Counted from the stretch's first letter, positions 33,661 through 43,509 are shown. The stretch: 64,000 bases of DNA from Nannocystis exedens (GCF_002343915.1 NZ_NETK01000001.1:3420001-3484000); one strand, 5' to 3'. The notes: generated by a model not told the origin, from the letters alone. Numbers and translations: made by a program.

Positions 33661-35934
33661 TCAGCGCCGGACGAAGTGCGCCGCGAGGCGGCGGATCTCC
33701 CGCATCAGGCGGTTGCGGGAGTACATCCCCTTCTGAATCACCTGCTCGACGCGGCCGCCGAGGCGCTCCCAGTCGTCGCGGGCCAGCTCCTGGGCCGCCA
33801 TCACCGCCACGGGCACGCGCACGAACTCGGGGCGGCTGCGGATCCGCTGCAGCACCTCGTAGCCGTCGAGCTCGGGGATCTTCAGGTCGAGCAGGATCAG
33901 GCCCGGGCGGCTCTTCTCGATCATCTCGAGCGCCTGAGGTCCGGTGCTGGCCACCCGCACCGACCAGCCCTCCTCGAGCAGCGTGCGCTGCAGCAGCTCG
34001 CGCAGGCCCTCGTCGTCCTCGACCACCAGGATGTAGCCGTCGCGCACCGGCACCAGCCGCTGGATGCTGGCCACCAGCTGCTCACGGCGCAGCGGCTTGG
34101 TCAGGTAGTCGTCGGCCCCGAGCGCCAGCCCGAGCGGCTTCTCGTCGAGCATGCTGACCACCACCACCGCCGTGCCCTTGAGGTCCGGGTCGGCGCGGAT
34201 CGCCTGCAGCACCGCCCAGCCGTCCATCCCGGGCATCATGATGTCGAGCGCGATCACCACCGGCTTGAGCCGCTTGGCCAGCGCCAGGCCCTCCTTGCCG
34301 GTCGCGGCGCCGTAGACCTCGAGCCCCTCGCGGCTCAAGATCCGCTCCATCAGGTCGTAGACGTTGGGGTCGTCGTCGATGACCAGCATCGCCTGCGGCG
34401 CCGCCTCGCTGCGCGGCCCGATCGGCAGGCTCGGCTCGCGCGAGCCCTCCTCCGCCGGCAGGCTCGAGCCGATCACCCGCGCCGGCAGGCGCACGCGGAA
34501 CGTCGAGCCGGTGCCCGGGATGCTCTCGACCGCGATCTCGCCGGCCATCATCTGGCAGAACCGGCGGCTGATCGCCAGCCCGAGGCCGGTGCCGCCGTAC
34601 TTGCGGGTCGTCGACGAGTCGCCCTGATAAAACGTCTGGAACAGCCGGTTCGTCTGCTCCGCCGACATGCCGATGCCGTTGTCGGCGACCACGAACTCGA
34701 ACCAGTCCTGGCTGGGGTCGCGCGGCTCGCCGGCCTCCGCCGCGGCGCTCGGCAGCCGCCGCACCTCGAGGGCGATGCGCCCGCGCTCGGTGAACTTGGC
34801 CGCGTTGCTGAGCAGGTTGAACAGCACCTGCCGCACCTTGGTCAGGTCGGCCGTCATGTCGCCGAGGTCCTCGGCGATGTGCAGGTCGAACGCGTTGTTG
34901 TTCTGGGCCATCAGCCGCTGCGCCGTGTTGCACACGTCGCTCAGCATGCCCTGCACCGAGAACGTCTCGATGTGCAGCTCCATGCGGCCGGCCTCGATCT
35001 TCGACAGGTCGAGGATGTCGCTGATGATCCCGAGCAGGTGGTTGCCGGCGCCGTGGATCTTCTGCACGTCGACCGCGACCTGGTCGCGATGCCCGCGCAG
35101 CTCCTCGAGCACGATCTCCGAGTAGCCGATGATCGCGTTGAGCGGCGTCCGCAGCTCGTGGCTCATGTTGGCCAGGAAGGCGCTCTTGGCCCGGCTGGCC
35201 TCGATCGCCTCGTCGCGGGCCACCTCGAGCTTCTCGTTGAGCTCGCGCAGCCGCCGCTCCGAGCGCACGCTCTCGCTGATGTCGGTCGCCACCCCGATCG
35301 CCCCGAGCTGGGTCCCGTGCGCGTCGTGGAACGGCGCCGTCCAGGTCTCGAAGTGGCGGTCGGTGAACTCGAACACCCCGCGCAGGCTCAGGCCCTTGAG
35401 CGCCCGCCGCACCCCGTCGAGCAGCGCCGGCAGGCCGGCGAACACCTCGTACACCGGCTCGCCGAGGTAGCCGCGCGGCTCGAGCCCCAGCGCCTGCAGC
35501 CCGCGCCCCTCGAGCAGCAGCAGCGCCCCGCGGGCGTCGGTGGCGAACAGCACGATCGGCACGTTGGCGACCACGCTGCGCAGCACCTCGCCCTGCAGCG
35601 CGCGCGGGTCCTCGGCCGGGCGACCGACCACGCACACCTCTTCGCAACCCGGCTCTTGGACCATGGTCCATGCGACAGCCAGCTCGCCGGCCCGCGGGCG
35701 ACAGACCACGCGCGCCGTCTCGCCGGCGCAGGCCCGCCGCCAGGCCTCGATCCACGCCGGCTGGTCCACCGGACGCAGCAGTTCGACGAACAACATGCCG
35801 AGCGGCGGACCGCCGAACAGCTGGCGCAGGCCGACGTTGGCCGCCTGCAGCTCGCCCGCGGGGCCGAGGATGGCGAGCCAATCGCTCGAAAGATCGAGGA
35901 GGCGGGAAAAGCTCGCGCTCACGAGGTTCGGCAT
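33661..35934 (-). CDS. Cytoplasmic hybrid histidine kinase (PAS-PAS-HisKA-HATPase-REC-REC)
   Basis: 757 aa. Residues 8-110 and 115-235 are PAS-like (the second ends [22 protein letters not shown]). HisKA has SHELRTP with H259. The ATPase has [19 protein letters not shown] and [15 protein letters not shown]. Two receivers follow: [10 protein letters not shown] (D564) with a conserved KP, and [10 protein letters not shown] (D683), the second lacking the usual T/S-x-K end ([18 protein letters not shown]). No transmembrane segment is seen, so the input is cytosolic. It is an orphan: no output regulator gene is adjacent. It converges on the M61 peptidase gene. Confidence 0.92.
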   Translation of the reverse strand: MPNLVSASFSRLLDLSSDWLAILGPAGELQAANVGLRQLFGGPPLGMLFVELLRPVDQPAWIEAWRRACAGETARVVCRPRAGELAVAWTMVQEPGCEEVCVVGRPAEDPRALQGEVLRSVVANVPIVLFATDARGALLLLEGRGLQALGLEPRGYLGEPVYEVFAGLPALLDGVRRALKGLSLRGVFEFTDRHFETWTAPFHDAHGTQLGAIGVATDISESVRSERRLRELNEKLEVARDEAIEASRAKSAFLANMSHELRTPLNAIIGYSEIVLEELRGHRDQVAVDVQKIHGAGNHLLGIISDILDLSKIEAGRMELHIETFSVQGMLSDVCNTAQRLMAQNNNAFDLHIAEDLGDMTADLTKVRQVLFNLLSNAAKFTERGRIALEVRRLPSAAAEAGEPRDPSQDWFEFVVADNGIGMSAEQTNRLFQTFYQGDSSTTRKYGGTGLGLAISRRFCQMMAGEIAVESIPGTGSTFRVRLPARVIGSSLPAEEGSREPSLPIGPRSEAAPQAMLVIDDDPNVYDLMERILSREGLEVYGAATGKEGLALAKRLKPVVIALDIMMPGMDGWAVLQAIRADPDLKGTAVVVVSMLDEKPLGLALGADDYLTKPLRREQLVASIQRLVPVRDGYILVVEDDEGLRELLQRTLLEEGWSVRVASTGPQALEMIEKSRPGLILLDLKIPELDGYEVLQRIRSRPEFVRVPVAVMAAQELARDDWERLGGRVEQVIQKGMYSRNRLMREIRRLAAHFVRR

Positions 35935-35987
35935 GCCCGGACGGCGGACATGGTAGCCGGACGCGCGGCAAAAATGCTACGCGCGCG

Positions 35988-36854
35988 CTACTTCGCCCCG
36001 AACACTTGCGTCCACAGGTGGCCCCACTGACCGCCGGGGTAGTACCCGACGCCGATGTGCTCGAACTCGGGGTTCATGATGTTGGCGCAGTGGCCGGCGC
36101 TGTTCATCCACTGGTCCATCGTTCCGGCCGCGTCGGGCGACCCGCCGGCGATGTTCTCGCCGGCGTTGCTGTAGTTGCCGTAACCCGCCTTGCCCATCCG
36201 GTCCCACGGCGGCTCGCCGTCCGGGTTGGTGTGGTCGAAGAAGCCGCGGTCGTTCATGTCCTTGGAGTGCATGCGCGCCGCGCACCGCAGCGCCGGGTCC
36301 ATCGTCAGCGGGCCCGCGGGCCCGAAGTTGCCCTCCGCGCCGCAGTTCGCGCCCTCCGCCCGCCTTTGATTGACCAGCGCCAGGACGTCCTCCTCGAGCT
36401 GCGCCCATGCGGGATCCCAGCCCTTCGCCGGCTCGCAGTAGGACACGCCGTCGGGGACGTCGGGGTTCGCAGGCTCGCCCGTGGTGGACGTCGACGTCGT
36501 GCCGGGGTCGGCGGTGCCGCCGGAGGGATCGTTCGTGGTGCCGGGGTCCGGACCGGTGGTCACGTCCGGCGCGGTGGTCACGTCCGGCTCGGTGGTACCG
36601 GTGGCGGTCGGGCCGCCGGTGGTCAGCGCGGGCGAGGTGGTGGCGTCGTCGTCCGTGGTCGTGCCGGGATCGGTGAGCGCGCCAGAGATCGAACCACCGC
36701 CCCCGTCGGTGGCGTCGCTGCCGCCCCCCGGGTCGCTGCTGCCGCCGTCGGTCGAGCCGGAGATCGGCGCCGTCTCGTCGGCGCCGATCCCCGAGTAACA
36801 ACCAGCGACGAGCACCGCGAGCACCACCGCCGAGAGGCGAAGCGAACTGAGCAT
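35988..36854 (-). CDS. CAP/SCP-domain lipoprotein
   Basis: 288 aa. Lipobox VLVAGC (Cys19), then a Gly/Ser/Thr/Asp linker to about residue 135. The CAP domain spans about 145-285: EDVLALVNQRRAEG, MHSKDMNDRGFFDHTNPDG, NAGENIAGG, WMNSAGHCANIMNPEFEHIGVGYY and HLWTQVFG. The HxD/H cluster that can bind metal is present. CAP proteins in bacteria are extracellular and of largely unknown activity. It is divergent from the cupin gene and lies 53 nt upstream of the hybrid kinase start on the same strand. Confidence 0.88.
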   Translation of the reverse strand: MLSSLRLSAVVLAVLVAGCYSGIGADETAPISGSTDGGSSDPGGGSDATDGGGGSISGALTDPGTTTDDDATTSPALTTGGPTATGTTEPDVTTAPDVTTGPDPGTTNDPSGGTADPGTTSTSTTGEPANPDVPDGVSYCEPAKGWDPAWAQLEEDVLALVNQRRAEGANCGAEGNFGPAGPLTMDPALRCAARMHSKDMNDRGFFDHTNPDGEPPWDRMGKAGYGNYSNAGENIAGGSPDAAGTMDQWMNSAGHCANIMNPEFEHIGVGYYPGGQWGHLWTQVFGAK

Positions 36855-36967
36855 GCTCCGACCTTAACCTCCGCCGCGCGCTCGCCTCAAGCCCTCGTCA
36901 TCCGCGACGCGCGGTCTGGGGCCTGCGGACGACATCTGGCGCGCGGCCCTCCGGGTAACCTCCCCCC

Positions 36968-37330
36968 ATGCCCAAGCTCATCGCCCAGCCCACGCGCGTC
37001 GTCGCCGACGGCGAACCGCCCAAGCTCATCGACGAGTACGTCGGCCGCGTCAACACCCACGCCACCGCCGTCAGCATCGCCCACATGCGCTCGCCCGCAG
37101 GCTGGCGAGAGCGCGGCCAGAGGCCCGAATTCGACGAGTATTCGCTGGTCCTGCGCGGCACTCTGCGGGTCGAGCACGACGGCGGCACCCTCGACGTGGG
37201 CGCCGGCCAGGCGGTGCTGGTCCGCGGCGGCGAGCACGTCCGCTACAGCACGCCCGGCGAGGAGGGCGCCGAGTACATCGCCGTGTGCCTGCCGGCCTTC
37301 TCGCCCGCCACGGTCCACCGCGACCCGTGA
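36968..37330 (+). CDS. Small cupin-domain protein
   Basis: 120 aa. A single cupin barrel is visible: the first motif region PEFDEYSLVLRGTLRVEHDGG and the second motif GAGQAVLVRGGEHVRYSTPGEEGAEYIAVCLP. One His of each motif (GQRPEFDEYS, GEHV) is present but the canonical metal triad is incomplete. Likely a small-molecule isomerase, dioxygenase-like or sensor protein; the substrate cannot be told. It is followed by a cluster of palindromes and converges on the OmpA-like gene. Confidence 0.8.
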   Translation: MPKLIAQPTRVVADGEPPKLIDEYVGRVNTHATAVSIAHMRSPAGWRERGQRPEFDEYSLVLRGTLRVEHDGGTLDVGAGQAVLVRGGEHVRYSTPGEEGAEYIAVCLPAFSPATVHRDP

Positions 37331-37336
37331 CCTTTT

Positions 37337-37346
37337 GAACATGTTC
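37337..37346. repeat. GAACATGTTC palindrome
   Basis: A perfect 10-nt palindrome 6 nt after the cupin stop, followed by CGCATGGGCATGCC. Confidence 0.5.
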
Positions 37347-37367
37347 GCATGGGCATGCCGGGGGAGA

Positions 37368-37399
37368 CATGTTTATAAAAACATGCCCTCGAAGACAGG
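37368..37399. repeat. CATGTTT-AAACATG hairpin joined to CATGCCCTCGAAGACAGG
   Basis: CATGTTT pairs with AAACATG (37368-37385). It is fused to the CCCTCGAAGACA block shared with 8346 and 33630. The sequence after it (CTTGAGCGGCCCACGCGCAG) resembles that after 33646. Confidence 0.6.
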
Positions 37400-37544
37400 T
37401 CTTGAGCGGCCCACGCGCAGCGCCCGGGTCGCCCGACGCCCGCTCACGGCTCGCACGCTCGCAGCGCCCTGAACCGCCGTGACGGCCGGGCGCGCCGGCG
37501 CCGACCCGCGAGTCCGCGGCCGGCCGCGCGAGGGCTCCCCGGGA

Positions 37545-37562
37545 CCTGTCCCGCGAGACAGC
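37545..37562. repeat. Family hairpin
   Basis: CTGTC, loop CCGCGA, GACAG, preceded by GGGAC. Confidence 0.5.
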
Positions 37563-37621
37563 GAGGTGATTCGCGGAGCGCGCCCGGCCGGCGCTCGCCA
37601 GGGGCGAGCGGCCCGGCAGGA

Positions 37622-37639
37622 CCTGTCCCGGGGGCCAGG
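37622..37639 (-). terminator. Family hairpin directly after OmpA-like stop
   Basis: CCTGTCC, loop CGGG, GGCCAGG with one mismatch. It touches the TAG at 37640-37642 on the minus strand. Confidence 0.6.
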
Positions 37640-39385
37640 CTACTTGCCGCCGGCCGCGGGCGCCGGGGCCGCGGGCGCCGGCGCGTCGCCGTCGTCGCTC
37701 GAGGCCGCGCCCTCGGGCCGGTCGATGAGCACCTTGAACTCGATGCGGCGGTTCTTGGCGCGGGCCTTGGACGTCTTGGCCGGGTCGATCGGCTTGTCCG
37801 GGCCGAAGCCGGTCGTCTTGATGCGCGACTCCTCGATGCCGTGCTCGACCAGGTAGCGCTTGACCGAGTCGGCGCGGCGCTGCGACAGGTCGAGGTTGAA
37901 CTCGCGCCCGCCGACGTCGTCGGTGTGGCCCTGGATCTCGATCTTGAGGCTCGGGAACTCCTTGAGCACCCCGACGGCCACGTCGAGCGTCTTCTCCGAG
38001 CCCTTCTTGATCTTGTCGGAGCGGGTCTCGAAGTTGATGCCCTCGAGCGGGCGGCGGTCCCACTCCTTGGCCTTCTCGGGCAGCTTGTCCGGGCAGCCGT
38101 CGGCGTCCTCGAAGCCGTTGTACGACTCCGGGTGCATCGGGCACTTGTCGTCCTTGTCGATGATCTTGTCGCCGTCGGCGTCGGGCGGCGGCGGGCAGCC
38201 GGGCGCCTCGGGCCACGGCTCGGTCGGGCACTGGTCGTCGGCGTCGATGATGCCGTCCTTGTCGGTGTCGGGCGGCGGGCAGCCGTCGGGCGCCACGCCG
38301 GCCTCGAACGGGCACTTGTCGACCTTGTCGAGGAACGTGTCGTTGTCGGAGTCGATCGACGGGCAGCCGTCGGGCGGGTCGCCGGCCAGCTTGGGGCACT
38401 TGTCGACGTCGTTCTGGACACCGTCCTTGTCCCAGTCGAGGTCCTTCGGGGCCGGCTGCGGCCGCACGCGCCCGAGCACCAGGCTGAAGCCGACGGTCAC
38501 CTGCGCGTGGCTGGTGAACGCCGGCGCCGGCTTGGCCGCCTTGGCCGAGACGATGTGGCGCGCGTCGATGCGGAACGCCGCCATGCGCGAGATGAAGATC
38601 TTGAGGCCGCCGCCCCAGTGGCCGGCCGGGTCGACGTCGCTGCCGAGGCCGTTGCCCGGCGAGCTGATGCCGAGCATGCCGTAGCCGCCGAGCAGGAACG
38701 GCGTGACGCGGTACGGCAGCTGCAGCACCGCGCTGCCGCGCAGGCCGTAGACGAACGCCGGGCTGTTGTGGACGTTGCGGACGAACGTCGGCACCGCCGA
38801 GAACTCGGCCTCGATGCCGAAGATCCGCAGCGGGAAGTAGCCGAGGCGGGCGCCGACCGCCGGGCCCAGGCGCCACAGCGCCTTGTGTTCGTCGGGCCGG
38901 CCCGGCACCGGCTTGTAAAGATCGTGATCGTCGGGCGGCAGGTTGAGACCGCCGAAGATCCCGAGCTCGAACAGGTGGCGCTCCGGCGAGTAGCGGTGGA
39001 TCCACTTGCGCGTGTCTTTGACCTTCCCCGTCTTCTCGTCGAGGATCACGCCGTCGGGCGCCTCGCGCCGGCCCGACTTTCTGGCCTTCGGGACAGACGC
39101 CCCGGCCTTGACCTCCGCCTTGCCCCCGCCCGCACTCGCGCTCGCCTGCGTACCCGCGCTCGCGGGGGTCGGCGCCGGCGTCGCCTCGGCCGGCGGCGCG
39201 CTCGCCTCGGCCGGCGGCGCGCTCGCCTCACCGGCCGGCGCCGCCTCGGTCGCCGGCGCCGCCTCGGTCTTCGGCGCCGCGGGCTCCTGCGCGGCCGCGA
39301 AGGCCTCCGGCGAGGTTGCGGCCGCGAAGAGCAGCACGCCGGCGGGGATCAGAGCAGCGGTGCGAGGCTTGGAATTCAGGGTCAT
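37640..39385 (-). CDS. OmpA-family outer-membrane protein with TSP3 calcium repeats
   Basis: 581 aa. Signal peptide (LIPAGVLLFAAATSPEAFA), then an Ala/Pro/Glu linker with APPAEAS repeats. Residues about 130-310 look like an outer-membrane beta barrel (LFELGIFGGLNL, VGARLGYFPLRIFGIEAEFS, ending VTVGFSLVLGRV). Five thrombospondin type-3 Asp-rich repeats follow (DWDKDGVQNDVDKCP, DSDNDTFLDKVDKCP, DTDKDGIIDADDQCP). The C-terminal OmpA domain has INFETRSDKIK and the peptidoglycan-binding GHTDDVGG...NLDLSQRRADSVKRYL with TGFGPDKP. It links the outer membrane to peptidoglycan. An in-frame family hairpin is at 39081. Confidence 0.92.
   Translation of the reverse strand: MTLNSKPRTAALIPAGVLLFAAATSPEAFAAAQEPAAPKTEAAPATEAAPAGEASAPPAEASAPPAEATPAPTPASAGTQASASAGGGKAEVKAGASVPKARKSGRREAPDGVILDEKTGKVKDTRKWIHRYSPERHLFELGIFGGLNLPPDDHDLYKPVPGRPDEHKALWRLGPAVGARLGYFPLRIFGIEAEFSAVPTFVRNVHNSPAFVYGLRGSAVLQLPYRVTPFLLGGYGMLGISSPGNGLGSDVDPAGHWGGGLKIFISRMAAFRIDARHIVSAKAAKPAPAFTSHAQVTVGFSLVLGRVRPQPAPKDLDWDKDGVQNDVDKCPKLAGDPPDGCPSIDSDNDTFLDKVDKCPFEAGVAPDGCPPPDTDKDGIIDADDQCPTEPWPEAPGCPPPPDADGDKIIDKDDKCPMHPESYNGFEDADGCPDKLPEKAKEWDRRPLEGINFETRSDKIKKGSEKTLDVAVGVLKEFPSLKIEIQGHTDDVGGREFNLDLSQRRADSVKRYLVEHGIEESRIKTTGFGPDKPIDPAKTSKARAKNRRIEFKVLIDRPEGAASSDDGDAPAPAAPAPAAGGK
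39081..39096. repeat. In-frame family hairpin with TTCG loop
   Basis: CTGGCC, loop TTCG, GGACAG with one mismatch, in the linker after the Ala/Pro region of the OmpA-like protein. Confidence 0.55.
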
Positions 39386-39462
39386 GCGGCGGCCGAGAAG
39401 GGTACAGCGACCAGGTTACAGGAAAAGCGGGAGAAAATGGGGCTCAGGGGGCGGAGTTCGGC

Positions 39463-39484
39463 GACCTGTCCCGAGGACCAGGTC
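39463..39484. repeat. Family hairpin between OmpA-like and lipoprotein genes
   Basis: GACCTGTCC, loop CGA, GGACCAGGTC with one bulge. It lies 3' of the lipoprotein gene (stop 39562) and upstream of the OmpA-like start (39385). Confidence 0.6.
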
Positions 39485-39561
39485 ATACGAGCCCTCGAGC
39501 GAGCGGCCGGCGGGCGCTGCCGGGCGAGTGCGGTGTGCGAGGCACGGGCGAATGCGGGGCC

Positions 39562-40080
39562 CTACTTGCACGCGTTCGCCTGGTCCACGCACTCCGGCGT
39601 GGGCGGATTGGTGGCGCCGAGCTTTTGAATGTAGCAGGCGTTGCACATACCGCTGTCGCCCCCGTCCATGCACACTGGGTCCGCGGAGCAGACCCCGACC
39701 ACGCACTCGGTCAGGTCGAACAGCTTGAGCCACTCGACGTAGTTGAGCGACCCGAGGCACTCGTCCTCGAAGAAGCACGCCTGCCAGTTGTACTCGGGCG
39801 GCGTCGGGTCGGGGATGTTGATCGCGCACTGGACGGCGCAGAAGATCGCCATGCGGCAGGTCGTCTCCGACGGCGGCGGCTCCGGCACCATCGTCGTCTC
39901 CATCGGCTCGGCGGTGGTGAACACCGGCACCATCGTCGGGTCGACCTCGGTGGTCCCCGACGTCGAGCCGGGGAACTGCTCGCGGTCGTCCGAGTTGCAG
40001 GCCGCGCCGGCGAGCGCCGCGGCCGCAGCCCACGCGAGGGCCCGAACCGAGAGGTGCAGGGGGGGGTGCGCCCGGGTCAT
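39562..40080 (-). CDS. Small Cys-rich lipoprotein, function unknown
   Basis: 172 aa from ATG 40080, with GGAG upstream; longer starts at 40092 or 40107 are possible. The signal ends AAAALAGAAC. A short Thr/Pro linker is followed by a Cys-rich domain of about 100 residues (CRMAIFCAVQCAINIPDP, CFFEDECLG, CVVGVCSADPVCMDGGDSGMCNAC). The spacing of Cys resembles small disulfide-knotted modules found in many myxobacterial lipoproteins. No named family is recognised. It is divergent from the 452-aa lipoprotein with 288 bp between starts. Confidence 0.7.
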   Translation of the reverse strand: MTRAHPPLHLSVRALAWAAAAALAGAACNSDDREQFPGSTSGTTEVDPTMVPVFTTAEPMETTMVPEPPPSETTCRMAIFCAVQCAINIPDPTPPEYNWQACFFEDECLGSLNYVEWLKLFDLTECVVGVCSADPVCMDGGDSGMCNACYIQKLGATNPPTPECVDQANACK

Positions 40081-40368
40081 CTCCGGCACCATACCAGCGG
40101 CGGCCATGGCGACCAAATGTTCCTGAACGCCCTGTGTCGTCCGGACCACACCGCTCTGACACGAGTGTCATCGGCCCCGGCCGTAGACTGCGAATGCGCG
40201 CGGACTCGCCTCGCTTGTCACTCGCGGAGAAAAGGTGCCAAAATGAGGAGCCCAGGGCCTCCTGGGGCCATACGGCCGCTGCGCCGACGCCTGCACGCGC
40301 TCGCCCTACCCCCACGCGCGCGGGCAAAACTCGCCTCCCGAGCCCGCCTGCCTTAAGGAACTTCTGAC

Positions 40369-41727
40369 ATGAGCCATCGACGCTTCGCCTCCACCGGCCT
40401 CGCTTACGTCCTCGCCATGTGCGCCGCCTGCGACCTCGAGTCGTGCGTCCGCGGGGAGCAGCAGGAGCTCGACTGCAGCGATCACCAGGACGGCTTCGAG
40501 GCCACCGTCGCGCGCGAGGGCGTCCTGCTCGACGCGATCCCGGACAAGGCCAGCTTCCCGATGGCGCTCGTGATCTCCGAGAACGGCATCGCCGAGCTGC
40601 TCAAGGGCATCACCAGCGACACCAACCCGGTCGCCGGCGGCGACCTGACGCTGTTCGGCCTCAACCTGCAGATCGTCCCGAAGAAGACCGAGGTCGAGCT
40701 GACCAGCGAGCTCGACAAGTGCAGCCGCTGCGTCATCTTCGCCGTCGACTTCGCGGTCCAGGCGCTCACCGACGGCGGCACCTCGCAGCTCGCCGGCACC
40801 GGCAAGTCGAAGATCAGCATCCCGCTGCGGCTCGAGCAGGTCGAGGGCGACACCAGCGCTCTGGTCGCCGCCTACGACCAGCTGACGATCCTCGACCTGA
40901 CGATGACGGCGATGGGCTTCATCACCGCCGAGTACCCGGAGTTCGAGAAGGCGCTCGAGATCAAGATGACGGAGCTGATCCGGGCCCAGTCCGAGCCGGT
41001 CCAGCTGATGAAGTTCGAGCCGTGGACGATCGGCACCAACTCGGTCAAGGTCGCGGCCAAGCAGTTCGCCATCTTCCCCGAGACCGGCGTCATCTCGTTA
41101 GGCATGCAGACCAACCTCGACCTGCCCAAGGCCGTCGCGCTCGAGGTCGGCCAGGCGCTCGAGGGCGACGCGATGATGGCGGTGCAGATGCACCCCGGCC
41201 TGCTGCTCGGCATGGCCGAGCGCATGCTCGCCGAGGGCGTCATCCCGCGCCGCTACGACGACGAGGGCGAGCCCGACCCCGACGGCGCGCAGGGCATCAC
41301 CCTGACCGGCCTCGGCAAGAACGCCATCGGCGCCACCGACCTCGACGTCACCTTCCGCGTGTGGCGCACCAAGGGCGACTACTGCGGCTACGCCAACGCC
41401 GTCAGCGTACTGCGCCTCGACCTCCAGGACTCGGACGGCATCCAGGACCGCATCACCGTCACCCCGACCGACGAGCTGCGCGTGCTCGAGGGCGGCCAGG
41501 GCGTCGGCGAGCTGTACGAGGACAACATGGACCTCGTCGAGGAGAACAAGGGCCTCGTCGACCACTTCAAGAACAGCCTGGCCGACCAGATCGGCATCAC
41601 CGTCAACTACAACGAGCTCGCGGTCGACGGCCAGAACATCATCTTCGACGCCACCGGCCTCACGGTCACCGACAAGAAGATCGACATCCTGCTCGACTTC
41701 CTGGTCCTCGCCGCCGAGGGCGGCTGA
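40369..41727 (+). CDS. Lipoprotein of unknown function, possibly lipid-binding
   Basis: 452 aa with an AAGGA ribosome site 9 nt upstream. The signal peptide ends LAMCAAC. Two long alpha/beta halves begin with similar segments (ISENGIAELLKGI near residue 65 and LADQIGITVNYNELAVDGQNI near the C terminus), which loosely recalls TULIP/BPI-type lipid-binding proteins. This is an inference from layout only. A CSRC pair suggests one disulfide. It is the first gene of a run of plus-strand surface lipoproteins and is 48 nt upstream of IgGFc paralogue 2. Confidence 0.65.
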   Translation: MSHRRFASTGLAYVLAMCAACDLESCVRGEQQELDCSDHQDGFEATVAREGVLLDAIPDKASFPMALVISENGIAELLKGITSDTNPVAGGDLTLFGLNLQIVPKKTEVELTSELDKCSRCVIFAVDFAVQALTDGGTSQLAGTGKSKISIPLRLEQVEGDTSALVAAYDQLTILDLTMTAMGFITAEYPEFEKALEIKMTELIRAQSEPVQLMKFEPWTIGTNSVKVAAKQFAIFPETGVISLGMQTNLDLPKAVALEVGQALEGDAMMAVQMHPGLLLGMAERMLAEGVIPRRYDDEGEPDPDGAQGITLTGLGKNAIGATDLDVTFRVWRTKGDYCGYANAVSVLRLDLQDSDGIQDRITVTPTDELRVLEGGQGVGELYEDNMDLVEENKGLVDHFKNSLADQIGITVNYNELAVDGQNIIFDATGLTVTDKKIDILLDFLVLAAEGG

Positions 41728-41775
41728 CCCGCCGCGCGCGGCGTGCTCGTCTTCTCCTTCCCCTGAACGTAAGCG

Positions 41776-43509
41776 ATGCGACACCTCCACCAAGCCCCCC
41801 TCGCCGCGGTCCTCGCCCCGCTCGCCGCCGCCACCTTCTTGACCGGTTGCCCCGGCCTCCTGGACAACACCACCGCCGGCGTCGACAGCGACACGACGAC
41901 GACGACCACGAGCGGCCCGCCGCCGACCACCAACCCGGACCTCACCACCACCGGCTTCATGCTCGAGTGCTACCCGGGCACCCAGCGCTGCGACCCGCTG
42001 AACCCCGGAGTGGTCCAGGAGTGCAAGGACACCGGCCTGTCCTGGGAGTCGCTGCCCTGCACCGGGCAGGAGGAGTGCGTCGAGGACTTCGACAAGGGCA
42101 CCGCCCTGTGCGTCGGCCCGTGCGAGAAGATCGACAACCCGACCTCGGTCGGCTGCGAGTTCCTCGCCATCCGCATGAACAGCTTCAACTTCGAGGACAC
42201 CGACAAGGACGTCCTCATCGTCGGCAACACCGACACCGCGCGCACCGCCCAGGTCCAGCTCTACTTCACGCCGAACAACAGCTTCACCGAGGAGCCGCTG
42301 TTCGAGCCGGTGCTGCTCGGCCCCGGCGAGTCGCACATCTTCGACGTCGTCAACGACACGCTGCAGGGCTACACCGCCTTCCGCACCGGCGGCGTGTTCC
42401 GCGTCGAGAGCGACGTCCCGGTCACCGCCTACCTCCACTCGGCGCTCAACAACACCGCCAGCAACGACTCGTCGATGCTGCTGCCGACGCCGACCCTGCG
42501 CCAGGACTACGTCATCGCCTCGTACCCCGGCTTCGCCGACCCCGACAAGCCCGACGAGATCAACGGCCGCCCGAGCTACTTCAACGTCATCGCGGTCGAG
42601 GACAACACCAACGTCGAGTGGGTGGCCCCGCGCGACACCGCCGCCCAGGGCGTCCTCATCCCCGCGGTCCCGGCCGGCGAGACCGGCCGGATCACGCTCA
42701 ACCGCTTCGACGTGCTGCAGATCGGCTCGTCGTCGGCCACCAACATGGACATGATCACCCACGACCTGTCGGGCACGGTCGTCACCGCGAACAAGAAGAT
42801 CTGGGTCATGGGCGCCACCGAGTGCGCCTTCGTGCCGTTCGACACCGGCTACTGCAACCACTTGCAGGAGCAGATGATCCCGCTCGAGTACTGGGGCAAG
42901 AAGTACGTCGGCCCTCACTCGCCGTCGCGGGCGATGGAGAAGCACTACTGGCGGGTCTACGCCGGCAAGGACGGCGTCACGATCACGGTCGAGACCAACG
43001 ACGCCGGCGTCAAGATCCCGCCGATCACCCTGGTCAAGCGCGGCGACTGGAAGGAGATCGAGGTCCCGCACGGCGTCAGCCTGATCTTCACCGCGACCGG
43101 GCCGATCCTGCCGGTGCAGTACCTGACGGGCGGCAAGGCGGCCGACAACATCGGCGACCCCGCCATGTACCAGATGATCGCCGTCGAGCAGTGGCTGAAC
43201 CGCTACGTCGTCGTCACCGGCATCGGCTACGACCTCAACTACGCCCAGGTGATCCGCAAGAAGGGCGCCGCCGACGTCACGATCAACGGCCAGCCGGTCA
43301 CCGGCTGGTACCTGATCAACGGCACCGGCGCCGACAACCAGTGGGAGGTCGCCGACTACCAGCTCGCCGACGGCGCCGAGGCCCGCAGCTACGTCGCCGA
43401 GTCGGCCGACCCCTTCAACATCGTCGTCCTCGGCTACCAGCCCGGCATCCCGAGCTCCGCCTACGCCTACCCCGGCGGCATGAACCTCAAGAAGATCTAC
43501 GACCCGTGA
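41776..43509 (+). CDS. IgGFc-binding-domain lipoprotein (paralogue 2)
   Basis: 577 aa. Lipobox FLTGC (Cys25), a Thr-rich linker, a short Cys-rich segment (CYPGTQRCDPLNPGVVQEC ... CVGPC) and a 420-residue IgGFc-binding domain (SVGCEFLAIRMNSF, VFRVESDVPVTAYLHS, WVMGATECAFVPFDTGYCNHLQEQMIPLEYWG, SAYAYPGGMNLKKI). It is very similar to the next gene over the whole length, so the two are a tandem duplication. A surface adhesin role is inferred. The Cys-rich part is shorter than in paralogue 1. Confidence 0.85.
   Translation: MRHLHQAPLAAVLAPLAAATFLTGCPGLLDNTTAGVDSDTTTTTTSGPPPTTNPDLTTTGFMLECYPGTQRCDPLNPGVVQECKDTGLSWESLPCTGQEECVEDFDKGTALCVGPCEKIDNPTSVGCEFLAIRMNSFNFEDTDKDVLIVGNTDTARTAQVQLYFTPNNSFTEEPLFEPVLLGPGESHIFDVVNDTLQGYTAFRTGGVFRVESDVPVTAYLHSALNNTASNDSSMLLPTPTLRQDYVIASYPGFADPDKPDEINGRPSYFNVIAVEDNTNVEWVAPRDTAAQGVLIPAVPAGETGRITLNRFDVLQIGSSSATNMDMITHDLSGTVVTANKKIWVMGATECAFVPFDTGYCNHLQEQMIPLEYWGKKYVGPHSPSRAMEKHYWRVYAGKDGVTITVETNDAGVKIPPITLVKRGDWKEIEVPHGVSLIFTATGPILPVQYLTGGKAADNIGDPAMYQMIAVEQWLNRYVVVTGIGYDLNYAQVIRKKGAADVTINGQPVTGWYLINGTGADNQWEVADYQLADGAEARSYVAESADPFNIVVLGYQPGIPSSAYAYPGGMNLKKIYDP

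Larger units (their letters stand above)
37331..37639. other. Convergent gap packed with family palindromes
   Basis: A 309-base gap without a gene between the cupin and OmpA-like genes. It contains at least five family elements, listed separately, and otherwise Arg/Ala/Gly-like G/C-rich sequence. Confidence 0.55.

Noticed and set aside
33595..36030. 811-codon plus-strand frame
   Set aside because: Antisense shadow of the hybrid histidine kinase with composition typical of such shadows.
37331..37639. Small genes encoding MPSKTCLER-type peptides
   Set aside because: The recurring peptide is the translation of the palindromic repeat, seen also near 8346 and 33630, with no conserved gene context.
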